DNA from: Nilaparvata lugens
Lineage: Eukaryota > Arthropoda > Insecta > Hemiptera > Delphacidae
Direction: 5' to 3'
Length of the DNA: 64,000 bases
Assembly (NCBI RefSeq): GCF_014356525.2
Contig: NC_052508.1
Location: 64,752,917-64,816,916 of the forward strand
In this document: one piece after another, positions 48,096-60,076 of the stretch
Layout of the letters: each line of letters begins with the position of its first letter
Numbering within the stretch: the stretch's first letter is position 1
Translations under genes and position numbers: made by a program
The notes under the pieces: model-generated
Seen by the model: the letters and a program-made list of their open reading frames with translations, nothing else
What the model was told of the DNA's origin: nothing
Database searches by the model: none

Positions 48096-48760
48096 AATGA
48101 AACTTCCAGTGACAGGTTTTTTCTTAAGGAAATAACAGAACTGATGCATGCATCTAACTGACAGATTTTAACTGAATCATTATTCCTCTCTATGAACTTG
48201 TCATTACAGCAATGGTAAGTGGAAATCTAAAAACAACTCAAGTAATACTGACAGTGAAGAGTGATTCTAAAATTTCAGCCAGCAACACTACTCTCTCAAG
48301 TATCCTTCTCACAACATCATTTGTATGGAGAAATGAAACTTCCAGTGACAGGCTTTTTCTTAAGGAAATAACAGAACTGAGGCATGTATCTAACTGACAG
48401 ATTTTAACTGAATCGTTATTCCTCTCTATGGACTTGTCATTGCAGCAATGCTTAGTGGAAATCTAAAACAACTCAAGTAATACTGACAGTGAAGAGTGAT
48501 TCAGTTAGCAAGCTTCAAGACATTTCTCACTTCTTTCTCACAACACCATTTGTATGGAGAAATGAAACTTCCAGTGACAGGTTTTTCTTAAGGAAATAAC
48601 AGAACTGAGGCATGTATCTAACTGATAGATTTAACTGAATTGTTCTTTCTCTCTATGGACTTGTCATTGCAGCAATGGCAAGTGGAAATCTCAAAACAAT
48701 TCAAGTAACACTGACAGAAAAGAGTGATTCTGAAATCTCACTCTATGCAAATTGGCTTGG
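48096..48760. repeat. Tandem array of three units, 230-236 bp
   Basis: Units start with ATGAAACTTCCAGTGACAGG at about 48096, 48332 and 48562. Each includes a TCTAACTGACAGATTTTAAC-like segment, so the array is related to the one before it. Confidence 0.75.
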
Positions 48761-49617
48761 AAACCATTCTTATCAACTCTCCTTCTCACTTCATCTAATG
48801 GAAGAGATTCAATTCATCTTGTTTTATTTAATTTGATCTTACTGTTATTATTTGTGGTAAAGTTTTTAAAGGACCAGTCATAAGAAAAAACCATGAAGCT
48901 TCACAATAGTTCTGCATCACCAAAATGGAGCATCAGAGTTGAAGCAAAATTAGATGAAGTTGCACTGATGTAAAGATGTAGCTAAATAAAGAAAGCAGCA
49001 TACTACTTGATTGTAGAAAGCAGATAGCAATATAGATGAAATTTTAATGATAGTACTTGAGCAAAGTGCATAATTACATTGAAGTGAAACAAAAAAATCA
49101 GCGGTTCTGTTGATACACATGTTTACTGAGATGCAGTAACAAGAAAGATTTTCATCTCAAGAGATGTTCAATCAAATAGGAGAAATGTAAAAGTTCAAAT
49201 AAAATCCGTATATTGTTAAATGTAGAGAAAATACAAATGATTGAAAATCACATATCAATCATAATATTCTAGAGGGACATCAAACTCTCCATTCATGGAG
49301 AGTGAGCATGAGGAGAAAAGAATAATATTTTAATTTTTTATTTTGATATGACAGTGAATGACTACTTATTTAGAGATAAGGCAGAATTAGAGATAACACA
49401 TACAAGTTATTCTGAGAAAGTACTTAAAGGTGATTGTTAAAAATGAAAAGCAAGTAGATTATTTGAGTAACAAATTAAGACTGGTAGTAATATTATGGAA
49501 GTAGATTTAGACAGAACTTTTTTCTATCAAAGGAAAAATGAAAGCTATTGATTATAGTTATATTTGAGTAATTATGCAAGTAGGTATTTAGATAAGTGTA
49601 AGACAACCTTGATGTAT
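48761..49617. other. Spacer between arrays
   Basis: AT-rich, no gene or clear repeat. Confidence 0.4.
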
Positions 49618-50116
49618 CCCTTCCAAGTCAAATGAACGTCATGATTCAGATTAAGTTGCTAAAAGCACAAGTGGCTATTGTTGAGAGAAGCAAAGCGATT
49701 ATTTGATTTCAGGTGAGATGCATATAAGCTACAACTAGTTTTTTGAAAGCCACAGAGACATTCGGGGAACAGCAACTAGCAGAATTTGAAAATACAAATT
49801 TGAGAGAGAAACTTGAGTGTATTTGACTTGTGATCACAATCCCTTACACTGTCGAAGCCAAAAGATACTACTTCCAAGTCAAATGAACGTTGTGATTCAG
49901 ATTAAGTTGGTGAAAGCACAAGTGGCTATTGTTGAGAGAAGCAAAGCGATTATTCAATTCCTCTATCAGGCGAGATGCATATCTAGCTAGAACTAGTTTT
50001 TTGAAAGCCACAGAGACATTCGGGGAACAGCAACTAGCAGAATTTGAAAAAGAAATACAAATTTGAGAGAGAAACTCTCTTCGATCATAGTGACTTGTGA
50101 TCACAATCCCTTACAC
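49618..50116. repeat. Direct duplication, about 250-bp units
   Basis: TTCCAAGTCAAATGAACGTC at about 49620 recurs (as AACGTT) at 49872. The two units run in parallel to CACAATCCCTTACACT. A few small indels separate them. Confidence 0.75.
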
Positions 50117-53100
50117 TTGGGAGATTTGTCTATCAAGAGGAATAATTTGTCTCAAATGCTATAAGGAACATAGATTCTCTATCAATTGAGTTTCTGTCAC
50201 AAGCAAGGAAAACCTTTTATGGAATACTGTAATAACACCGCAATGCTGGAAAATTAAGATTACAATATGATGAAAGTAAGATACTCTTTGCTTCAAGCAA
50301 TCTTTTTGGTACGAATTTTTTGTTGTTAGCATCCTTTGTTAAACAATAAATATGTCTAGAGATTTGGTTAGTTATGAGTTAGTTCTATGTCTAGTTAGAT
50401 GTACACTTTCAACATGAATTAGATTACAGTTAAGTACTCCAGATAAGTATGAATAGCTTTTTCATCTCACTACTCTTAACCCACAAAGTTAGAGTGAAAA
50501 AACACTATAATTTCATTGGCTTTAGCTGTTGTGCAATATTCTCACTCACAGTGTTGGATAACTTCTTCATTTTGGAGGAAAGTGTGATATTTCATAGTTT
50601 CTCAAGAAAGACTTTGAGAAGAATAGATTTATAAAATTAGAATCAAGCTGGGTCAAAAGATTCATGCATGAGGAAAGAGATACTGATGTAATAGTCAAGT
50701 GACTTATTTAGAAAATAGCATTGCTAACACTTTGAACTTACACCTCATGAAAACAAAAGCATATAGTTTTGACAAACAAACAGCAACTTTATTTTCTAAA
50801 ATTGAATTTGAACTATGCGATACTTTGCTTGTTGCTGACACGGGTTAGAATCATTGTTGCAAATCCATATCAACGCCTACTGCGTTTTTCATGAGGTTAA
50901 TTCCACATTCCACTGCTCTCACGCTTACATTATGGAAGAGGAACTTTGGATTATCAGAATCTGACTAATATACTTTAGTAGCTTTCAGTTTTTGATATAA
51001 CTCCTCCAAAAAACTTGTTACATGCACTGTTATTGCTTACCTCTAAGATGATAAACTCAGTTGACTTGTCACTCTATAAGCTGCTGCGTTTGAATTCAGT
51101 GTATACTGAAATTTAATTCTGAAAAAACAGAACACCAGTCTCTCCTTGTTTTAACGAAAACTGTTATTTATTCTACACTTGTCGTTTTCACTCTAGAATG
51201 AGCTAACAAATAATATTAGTTGAATGACATAATGAAAAGAGATATATAACCTATAGGAAAATTTCAATGCAAAACCTGCGGATTACCGAATCTTGAATGA
51301 TTTTGCTTCTTCCTTTATCAGAAATATTAGGAAAACTATACATTTATGTTGACTCAGTGCAAGTCCTAGAACGCACGGTAATTTCCTATGATACACAATC
51401 AATCATTCGTTATTATGAATGATTGGGAAAGAAACAAAGTAGCTTTTAACCCAATAAAATGGCATATTTTTTCTTCTTCAATGTTGTCTACTGTACCATT
51501 CAAAGCATCAAGATTCAAGCTTTTCATTAGTCTTCAAAGATTTTGTTTCGTGTCACCAATTATTTATATTTATAAATTAGATGAACCAATTTGAAGGCAC
51601 ATAGAAGGTATAAGTTTTATTATGGTGCTTACTGGTTTTAGAGAATATAGTGTACGTGCATGCTTGATTCTGAACTTCAATGTGGAATTCTTTGCATAAA
51701 TAAGGTACATTCTTCTCATATTAAAAGCATGCCGAGTGAAAACGTCAATTGAATTTTCTCACGCACATAGTGATCGCTGTGCGTGGGCGATTAGATAAAT
51801 TGTCATAAAAATAAAAATACAATTATTTCCAGTGAAGCTAGAGGGGTGATCTTGGCATCTGTTGCTTCCGCGTAGTTCTTTTAATAAAGATAGGGATACA
51901 GGTCTTAGTACACCATCTGTAAGGGTAAACGAATATCACTTATTTTTCTAGCTACTGTTTCAATAGAGACGTTAATAATTATCAGAATTACATAAGTCAG
52001 TATGTATTATCTAATTTCAATAATATATTACAAATTGAAAATGAAATTTCCTCAATCCAGTATGTTTACTAGTGGATGAATATAGAGGGTTGTTAGAGTT
52101 ACAAATTTAGAACAATATTAAAAATAATTTGAGTGTATGGAAAGTGATGTTGACTGTTGTGGTGTATTTTTTTAAAATATCATTATTGTTTGTAGTATGA
52201 CTTCTTGAGATTACATATATCATCCTTTCAACAATATTCCAAGCAGATCACTAATTATTGTTTCAGCGGGAAAAACATAGAGAGAAAAGCATTACATTTG
52301 GACTAGCAGGTAACCTATGCTCCGCAAGGGTTCAATTAAAAACATGACAAACTGAAAACTTGAAGACTTTAAAAAAGACCTGTAAACATCCTCGGTAAAT
52401 TGAGATTCTATACGCACAATTTCAACTTAATCAGTCCAGTAGTTCACACGTGATGATGCGTCATTCGTGAATTTACTATCCTATAAGCCAATTCTTTCCT
52501 TTATATTATGAAATAAAAATAGTTTACTGTTGAAAAGGATGATACATACAATCTCAAGAAGTCATACTACAAACCATTCTTTCCTTTACATCTATTAATT
52601 TGAATATAAGGGAAGTGATGTGGTACTTTCATTTTTTAAATATCATTATTGTTCGTCGTATGACTTCTCGATATTATAAATCACCTTTTTCAACAGCATC
52701 AGCATTCCAAGAAGATAACTAATTGATTCAGCGGTAATGAGTAGACCAGAGAGAAAAACATGACACATTGACATGTTTAGTCAAGATATTATATGGTAGA
52801 CTATCAATTTTTAAACAATAGTTGGAACAGGAAGTCATGATGGAAGCAGCTTGAGAGTGCAATGAGTTCGGCAAGCTGTAAATGAATATAGAGAAGATGA
52901 ATGAATGAGTTGTGATAGTGCAGTATTGTAGTGCAGCATGAATGATTAGCATGCCATGCCGATTGTCTAGGATATAGATAACAGGTTAGAGCATGCATGC
53001 ATTGAGCAGATACCTTGTTCATGCCATTCCCCATGGCGGGAGGTGGCTACTACTCTGCACCACTGTCACATTGTGACTGCTGGCCAAATCTAGCTCGGAG

Positions 53101-54223
53101 CCGGTCGCCGGCGTTCACTCCCTTCTCAGGGAAAACAGAATTTCCCTTTCACGCGTTCCCCGGCCGAAATTTCCCTCGCTCTTTGTTCATTCATTCCTGC
53201 ATCATGTGAGTCCCATAAAGGGAGGGAGCTGATGAATTATTTCCGAATCAAACGGAAGTGATAAATACAAAATACGAACAGAACGCTTTCAGTTTCGATC
53301 GATGCCTCTAATCAGCTGGCAAACATAGGAACATTTGGATGTCATCGTGCTGAGACTTGACTGTTCTGTTCACTTCAATGCCTGACAATGTGTTTCTGTT
53401 ACAAGAAGGTCAATTGCGAGTGCAACCCAATGGATCCATCTTAAATTTCTTTAAATGGATTCCTCCTTAAATTTAAATTGATTTTTTATCTAATTAATAC
53501 TAAAAATATATTATATATATAATCTATTTTTATTTCATTTACCGTATGTATAGCCCAATATTTTTTATTGTAACACAGCTTTATTGTAAAGTCGGAACAT
53601 GTAGTGATGAATAAAATTAAGTTGAAAAAGGTACTTTGATTTTGTCTTTTTTTCTTTATGACTACTCTTAAATACAAATTTAAGTACAAATTTAAATTTT
53701 TTTGTATAAATAAAAATTGAAAATCTAAGTACCCCTTTAAAATTGTTCAATCACAACATGTTTCGGCTATATAATGGCATAATTATGATAATGGCATTAT
53801 ATAGCCGAAACATGTTGTGTATAACTTTAAAAGGTTACTTGGATTTTCAATGTTTATTTTCATGACAATAATATATAACTACTATAACAATAGCATACAG
53901 TGACAGTGAGTTCGCAAGATCTCTAATGTTTGGCACAAGGATAAGTAATTCCCTTCAATAATTACAAAAAAAGTTTGGACAGTTTTTCTCTCGATTTAAA
54001 GTTCAAAAAGTTCTCTCTCGATTGTGGGTAATTAATTTATCTACATATACAAGCTCAAGGATAAACATAATAAAAAATAACTTACATACAATTCCATAAC
54101 CCACAGATTTATTGATAATATTACACAATATATAAATTAATTTTACAGTCATATCAAATAGGATTCTTATACCTTTTGAAGTAGGTGATACAGTATATAG
54201 TGATATATTTCATCGACTAATGA
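50117..54223. other. Intergenic, no gene seen; two repeats
   Basis: A direct duplication lies at about 52139-52300 and 52611-52771; each has AAATATCATTATTGTT and a TATGACTTCT word. A foldback element lies at 53710-53860. No exon candidate stood out. Confidence 0.45.
53710..53860. repeat. Foldback element
   Basis: ACAACATGTTTCGGCTATAT pairs with ATATAGCCGAAACATGTTGT around a short AT-rich loop. Pairing extends, less exactly, to TTGAAAATC/GATTTTCAA. Confidence 0.75.
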
Positions 54224-54324
54224 TTATAAGAAATTCTTAATATCCATTCTATTCAAATATCTATCCTTCAACTTATTTGATGAGAATAGATCATAGTATT
54301 TGTCGTAGAGGTATTGAACGCAAT
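54224..54324 (-). CDS. SANT/Myb-like gene, last exon
   Basis: Acceptor TGTTTCAG. After completing a split Asp codon it reads CVQYLYDKYYDLF and ends KNFL then TAA. It is a short basic and aromatic-rich tail. Confidence 0.65.
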
Positions 54325-57300
54325 CTGAAACACGAATAGAAATACTACTGTTTAGTACATATTCTATGAAATTTTGAAATATAATAGATTTTATATATTA
54401 TGATTCTGTAAATTGAGTAAGTATTAGGGTAAAACCACGCTAAAGCGGAGCGGAGCGTGGCTTGGCGTGGTCAGAGCGTTCATGATACACACAGGAAGTG
54501 TCAAGTGTCTAGAAAATGGCGTTTGTCCAAGTTTGCACGGACATTACTTTGTGAAAACAATTACTTAAAGTATTGGATTTTAGCTAAGCCTGCAAGGACA
54601 GAGTAGGTTTATGAAATTAACTTGAATTGTAGACTATTTGTTGAATATTACTATCAGTTTAATGTTTTAAGGCTGTGCAAAGGCTAAAAATAGACTTTCT
54701 ACTCGTGATATTTTTCAAAGTTTTTCGAATTGTATATCATCAAGCTATCAAAATGAAAAAGTTTTCTCAGGTAAACATTTTTTTTCTGATCATTAATTTT
54801 GAGATATGAGCGCCTAAAGTTTAAATTTTTGGGATAGAACATTTCAAATTCGGTAAGAGATAAATTCATGAGATTTATAAGATAGATTCTTCATGGTATT
54901 GTTCATCTAGTAGAACAAGAATTTTCTGAAAATATAAATTTTCAAGTTAGTTATTCAATTCACTAAAAATACCCAAAAATAACTTTTTCAAAAATCGATA
55001 TTTTCAGAAAACTTTTGTTTTACGAGATCAACAATACCATGAAGAATCCATCCTCTAAATCTCAAGAATTTATAATTTACCGAATTTGAAATGTTCTGTC
55101 CCGAAAATTCAAACTTCAGGCGCTCATATGTCTTAAATAGTAATGATCGGAAAAAAATGTTTTCCTGAGAAAACTTTTTCATTTTGATAGCTTGATGATA
55201 TACAAATCGAAAAACTTTGAAAAATATCACAAGTAGAAAGTTTATTTTCAGCCTTTGCACAGCCTTAAGAAAGCATGAGTCCCGATTTTTTTAGTAGCCT
55301 ACTACATGCGAATGTCAACTTTAACCTTTGATTATATTTTGACGAGAGTGGAGCCTGATTTGAATAAACAAGTAGTCACTAATAATTAGAATTTTAATTC
55401 CAATTATTGGAGGAATCCAATATCTGCTGAAGAAATACTTGTAATTAAAAATTAATTACAAAGTTTAAAAATTTGTGTTCCTTCAATGTTTCCAATTTTT
55501 TCGAAATAACTCAATATTATTTGTTACAAATGGTAATTGAGTAGAATATTTCTAATAAATTTATTAATTAAAGCCATCTAAATTCAAAATTTATAGTTTT
55601 CATGTTTATTTTGGACTGAAATTTTATAAAAATTGTACATGTGAAATTCTAACCTTATCTTGGACTTTGTCACCTATAAATTTGGAAGAAAAATAGCACA
55701 AGGACTACCTTATTATTTTATCTACCTATGTTATTACATAAGTGTCATTTTTATTATAAATAAATAAATAACACTAAGCTAACCATATTTCATAGAATAG
55801 CTTTATTTTTTATTTCAAAGTGCAATAGATGAATGTTCTCTTTTGAATGATCAAATAATAGACATTATAGGGGAATTTGGGCAAACATTAAGTTTATTAG
55901 TATGTACATTAGTAGGGCACTCGCACTTTGACGCTCCGCTCGTAGACTCTCCAAAAACAAACCAGCTTGTTCCAAAGTTTGACGTGGCGTGGCGCCACTC
56001 TCCGCTCCGCTCTGCGAGTAGACGCGGAGTGTGGCGCCACTCTCCGCTCCGCTCTGCGAGTAGACGCGGAGTGTGGCGCCACTCTCCGCTCCGCTCTGCG
56101 AGTAGACGCTTCCAGTGTGTTTCAGCTCATTACTTAACATGATATTGTTCACGACGCTCCTCAACGCCACGCCACGCTCCGCTCCGCTCCCAGTGTGGTT
56201 GTACCCTTATTGAAATGGATTTATTCCAATGTGAATTGTGGCTTCGGAAATTTTGTAAAACAAAAATTCCCAGTAATCATTTTTCAATAATAATTTTTTT
56301 GGAGAGGTTTTAACTTATTTGCACATCATGATTTTTGTGTTACAATTGAAGTTATAATAAAATCGTCAATGATGGAAGAAACAGTATTGTAATTATGATT
56401 TTTGTGGGAATGTGATTTTTGAAAAATATTGTAATCAAAACAAAAGAAAATGTATTATCTATCTTTAAAACGTTTTTTTCATTGATTTTATTATTTGAGG
56501 AGAGATCTTTAAATATTGATTAAGAAACATCGGTTTTCTTACCTCTAAAATTGATCCACAGTTTCTCGGGAACGTAAGTAGTTACCATGCTAAGGAAAAC
56601 ACTTTGACATATAAATGGAGGAGCAGACAAATCCACAGCCACATTCATCCAGTAAATTTCATCAAAACTTTCTATTTCTCCGTGAGAAAGAAACCTGTAA
56701 TTAATAAAAAAATTCACCTGTTATAAAACAGTATTGAGGTGCATTTTCGTTTGAGCGTAAATTTCCGCAGTCGACGACGACAAGTATTGTTGACATTCAT
56801 ATTGTCCAAATTTCAAGTGTGCTAAAACAGCTGATCAAATAACTTTTCATTATTTGTCTTTATTATTAAAGAATTAACATTTCTAATAATATCAACATAT
56901 TGTCATTTAAAAGAATAAGCTCAACCTGCCCCATTTAAACATAATCTTTTAGGTTATGTAAACAAATTGAAATCTACCCAATCTGAGATCCTCTCACTGT
57001 CGTGGTCAACGACGGCATTTACGCACAAACGAAAACCCAGCTTAAATTGACATTTTCTGTTGTTTTTTTTTTAATTCATAGCTTACTTCAGAAGTATCCC
57101 ACAAAGCCTAAAATTGAGCCTTGAATCAGCCGCAATGCTGTTTCACCGGACAGACAATCTTCGAGGCTATGCCTATGTAATGAGCGATATTGGTTTCTAT
57201 TATACATTTTCGAGAGTATACATATGAGATTGTTTTTGTTCGTTGTTATGAATGTATTTCTTATTTTCTATATTGAAAACGCTTTTTTCCACAACTGCGC

Positions 57301-58767
57301 GTAAAAAAAGAATTTACATACTCAATTCTCCTCGTAAAACAGCTTATTTCTGAGGAGAATCTATTTTTTCGCTCGCTAACCATCTGCGCATGTGCAGTAG
57401 ATTTTCTTTACGCTCGCTAATCATTCGCGCATGTGCTGAAGAGTTTCTTTACGCTCGCTAATTAGCTGATGGTAAGCAGCTCGCCAAAAGTAGCTCAGAT
57501 CTTAACCTAAAAAAACGGTAATAATTGTAGTATTGTACCGGTTCTGTACTATGCAGCCATGATGGATATCAGTGAAGACGAATTATTATTAACTCCGCCG
57601 ATGTAAGTAATTTAACAGGTTTGGGCAGTTGTAGAAAAAATTTTGTATGTAATTCGCGCGTAATGCTTCTTGATCGCTCTTGCAAAATTATCACGCTCCG
57701 CTTCGCGTCGCGTGATAATTGTTTGCGCGAGCGATAAAGTCGCGCATTACGCTCTTAATACATAAATAGCTATTTTATTCATGCATTCTTGTCCCTCCAA
57801 CTCATCCGTGCTCTTCCATAACAACTAAACCATAATTGAAATAATAAAATGGAGGATTCCTTTCATAGATGTGAGGTTCAAGGCTAGGAGCACACCAGTT
57901 AGTCAAGACAAGACAAGACATGATCATACACGTTTAGTCACAATACTTCACATAGATGCTTGTGACGCAACTCACACTGATTAGTCATTGCAATAAGACA
58001 TGTCTTCATAAGCAACTATGTGAAGTATTGTGACTAAACGTTAGTCACCACGTCACCAGTTAGTCAAGACAAGACAAAACATGATCAGGAACAATGCTTC
58101 ACTTTGTTGCTTATGACGCAAAACACACAGATTAGTCATAGCAATAAGACATGTCTTCATAAGCAACTATGTGAAGTATTGTGACACGGAAAGTGTCTGA
58201 TCATGTCTTGTCTTGTCTTCACTAACTGGTGTGTGCCTAGCCTTAGAGAGATGTCGTAAATAACTGGATATAGCTTTCTGTTATTGTTTCAATAAGATTT
58301 GATAGTTTTAATATTCATCTCTATTTTTTTCATCTTTCATTATGTTGTAAAACATTGCAATAACTGTATGATCAGGAAGCAAAGTATTGGGGTTTCCATG
58401 TATGCTCCCAAAATGTCATGGTAAAAATAACCAAGAATGCAGAAGCAAACAGAAATGATAAAAGATTAACGTTTATGGACAATATTATCGAATATATCAA
58501 CTCACCATATGATCAGAAAACTACGCAATTTGTTCCTCGATATACACGTACTGGCACAAATCAACTGTGAGAGCTGAGTCTTCCAAAAAAAGCAGACGTG
58601 ATACCAGTTGACACCTAGCTTCTTCGCGATTTCTTTCCAATCACGACAATCCAGCTCAATAGACTCAAGGGCAGTGACAACATCTGCCCTTGAGTCATCA
58701 ATATCTGCTTTCTTCATCAAGAGTTTGACAAGTTTCTTGCATCTATCAAGGCTCCAATTAACGGGAG
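54224..58767 (-). CDS. 3' part of a SANT/Myb-like repeat protein gene (three exons)
   Basis: Exons 58767-58506, 56694-56543 and 54324-54224 have GT-AG borders, and their phases agree at both joins (2+1 and 1+2). They give about 170 C-terminal residues ending in TAA. The first exon has DWKEIAKKLGVNWYHVCFFW. Across the first join comes a second unit, a short helix-like stretch with FLSHGEIESFDEIYWMNVAV and then FICQSVFLSMV. The regularly spaced Trp and Ile/Leu residues resemble SANT/Myb helices, as in Myb-type DNA-binding or TTF1-like proteins. I do not recognise the exact gene. The first exon needs one base from an upstream exon that I could not find between 58768 and 61200; the gene may start beyond the virus-like cluster. 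Confidence 0.65.
54671..55264. mobile_element. 594-bp imperfect palindrome flanked by TTAA
   Basis: Starts GGCTGTGCAAAGGCT and ends AGCCTTTGCACAGCC, with TTAA on both sides (54667-54670 and 55265-55268). The two halves (about 260-290 bp each) pair along their length with scattered mismatches. TTAA is the target used by piggyBac-type transposases, so a piggyBac-related MITE is possible. Confidence 0.75.
55989..56110. repeat. 42-bp tandem repeat, three units
   Basis: Units start at 55989, 56031 and 56073 with GTGGCGCCACTCTCCGCTCC. They are identical where complete. The 42-bp period is divisible by three and creates an artificial open frame on each strand. Confidence 0.9.
56543..56694 (-). CDS. 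SANT/Myb-like gene, penultimate exon
   Basis: Acceptor AATTACAG, donor AGAG/GTAAGA. Encodes FLSHGEIESFDEIYWMNVAV through KLWINFR. It enters in phase 2 and leaves in phase 1, matching both neighbours. Confidence 0.68.
56741..57037. repeat. Inverted repeat with ends GCATTTTCGTTTG
   Basis: The left end CATTTTCGTTTGAGCGTAAAT pairs with a right end reading ATTTACGCACAAACGAAAAC. A GTCGACGACG/CGTCG-like inner pair follows. Likely another foldback element. Confidence 0.6.
57384..57438 (+). promoter_or_regulatory. Two NRF-1-like palindromes
   Basis: CTGCGCATGTGCAG (57384-57397) and TCGCGCATGTGCTG (57425-57438) fit the palindromic NRF-1/Ewg-type site with few changes. They are part of a tandem (about 41-49 bp) with CGCTCGCTAA words, 120-175 bp before the candidate start at 57559. 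Confidence 0.45.
57559..57602 (+). CDS. Candidate first coding exon of an unidentified plus-strand gene
   Basis: ATGATGGATATCAGTGAAGA opens a frame coding MMDISEDELLLTPP, followed by a consensus donor AT/GTAAGT (phase 2). It lies inside an intron of the minus-strand SANT/Myb-like gene. The next exon is not identified. The candidate last exon 60077-60202 enters in phase 0, so at least one exon would be missing between them. Confidence 0.35.
57645..57774. repeat. GC-richer inverted repeat
   Basis: TAATTCGCGCGTAATGC and TTATCACGC in the left half pair with GCGTGATAA and GCGCATTACG in the right half, around a short CTTCGCG loop. The outer ends TGTAT and ATACA are complementary. Confidence 0.65.
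57890..58244. mobile_element. Foldback element with ends AAGGCTAGGAGCACACCAGT
   Basis: The right end ACTGGTGTGTGCCTAGCCTT is complementary to the left. Next to each end lies GACAAGACA or its complement. The interior holds a diverged direct duplication (ACATGTCTTCATAAGCAACT at about 57988 and 58150). Confidence 0.75.
58506..58767 (-). CDS. SANT/Myb-like gene, first visible exon
   Basis: Acceptor TTTTCCAG, donor ATATG/GTGAGT. Encodes PVNWSLDRCKKLVKLLMKKA and the first SANT-like unit. It must join an upstream exon ending in phase 1. Confidence 0.65.
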
Positions 58768-58895
58768 CTGGAAAACAAGGAAATTGAATAACAAATCTGA
58801 TGAATACTCGAGTCAAAATAATATACTGAAACACGATACAGAATAAGGAACAGAGAAAATTGTCTCAAATTAAATTAGAATAGTAACAGAACAAG

Positions 58896-59523
58896 CCCGT
58901 GAGGGGTTGCTTGTCCTCCATCGGGCGCCTCCCCAGGTGGCGGATAGGGGAATGCCTCCCAGATATGGGTGGTACCGGTGAAATGAAATAGCCGGGGTGG
59001 ACCAAAACTAGCAAACCGGCCAACGGCCTCGAAGGCGGATGAGGAGAAATCCCACCGGCAGAGAGGGCAGAAGAGCCTACGGAGTTAACCCGAATTAAAT
59101 CCAGGGTAGGTTACGCTCTGAAAGCTGCGGTGGAAGCGAGTGCCTAGGAGAAGGCAACTCTATACAAACGACTCTGGTCCTCCAGGTTGGGGGTTGGTCG
59201 AGGTGCTAACTACTCCTTACTGTAGAAAGTTTTGTGTTCAGAAAACTCTAATGATGCCTCGGATATGGGACCGGAACAAAGGAAATGGAACAGGAAATGG
59301 AAATAAAAAACGAATAATGATGATGGATTGGATTATTGATGAAAGGATGATGGGCACCCGAAAAAGAGGAAGGCCAAGAAGAAGATGGATCAGCGATGTG
59401 GTGGAAGATCTCCGTGTGCTAGGTGTGGCGAACTGGCGGCAGGGAGCACAAGAGCGGGATGTATGGAGGCGTCATGTAGAGGAGGCCAAGGTCCACCCAG
59501 GACTGAAGAGCCAGATAAAGTAA
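58896..59523 (+). mobile_element. Short composite retroposon (LINE head plus tail) with 14-bp target duplication
   Basis: AGTAACAGAACAAG occurs on both sides (58882-58895 and 59524-59537). The 628-bp insert starts CCCGTGAGGGGTTGC, is GC-rich and ends with the C-terminal tail of a LINE polymerase before a TAAAGTAA end. The middle of the parent element is absent. It is therefore either a deleted LINE copy or a short non-autonomous family using both LINE ends. Confidence 0.75.
59140..59523 (+). pseudogene. C-terminal fragment of a LINE reverse-transcriptase polyprotein
   Basis: 127 open codons. The last 60 residues, with RKRGRPRRRWISDVVEDL, VANWR and ERDVWRRHVEEAKVHPGLK, are typical of the tail found after the reverse transcriptase domain in many insect LINEs. 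No catalytic motif is present. The first part shows no conserved domain. It is not a host gene. Confidence 0.7.
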
Positions 59524-59537
59524 AGTAACAGAACAAG

Positions 59538-60076
59538 AGAGCAGTCATAGGAATAAAATTCTGGCTTGTATAAATATTTCAATGCTGAAAGTAAATACAC
59601 AACTATTGGAAGTGAAAGTGAAGACTATTTTTTTCGGTTTTTGCCATTTATCAACATTTTTTGAGGGATATAGCTGGAGGTTAATCTCCCCCAATCAATT
59701 TAATACTAAATGTTGTTTGTAAAAGTAAATTATGAAGAACAAAACATAATCTTTTCTCAATCAATTTTAATGCTTTCCATAAAATATTCGGACATTTTAC
59801 ATTGATAATTGAGCAAGGATTAATAGCCCTTTCCTTGGGGTGGCCACTAATGTTAGGACAAGTGTGTTGAACATGTATGAACACACATGTTCGACATACA
59901 GTTTGTGTCATCAGCGAAAGGCTTCAAACATTTTTTTGTAGTTATTCAATCTCAGTTGTTGTACATCCATGAAATCAAGCCGGTAAACAGCTGATTGTAG
60001 AACAAATAAACATATGATTCTCATTACAGCATACTATACTGTAATAAAATCATATGATGATATGATTTCTTTACAG
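59538..60076. other. AT-rich spacer, no gene seen
   Basis: No feature beyond AT-rich sequence. The missing upstream exon of the minus-strand SANT/Myb-like gene was looked for here and not found. Confidence 0.4.

Larger units (their letters stand above)
54426..56207. mobile_element. Composite foldback element with GGAGCGGAGCG ends and nested inserts
   Basis: The left end (AGGGTAAAACCACGCTAAAG, then CGGAGCGGAGCGTGG) is complementary to the right end (CCACGCTCCGCTCCG and GTGGTTGTACCCT). Between them lie a 594-bp palindrome at TTAA (54671-55264), a segment like the interior of 39403-39931 (about 55500-55740, reversed) and a 42-bp tandem (55989-56110). The whole lies in an intron of the SANT/Myb-like gene. 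Confidence 0.7.

Noticed and set aside
55843..56170. Open frames of about 100 codons on both strands
   Set aside because: They are created by the 42-bp triplicate and the GC-rich ends of a foldback element.
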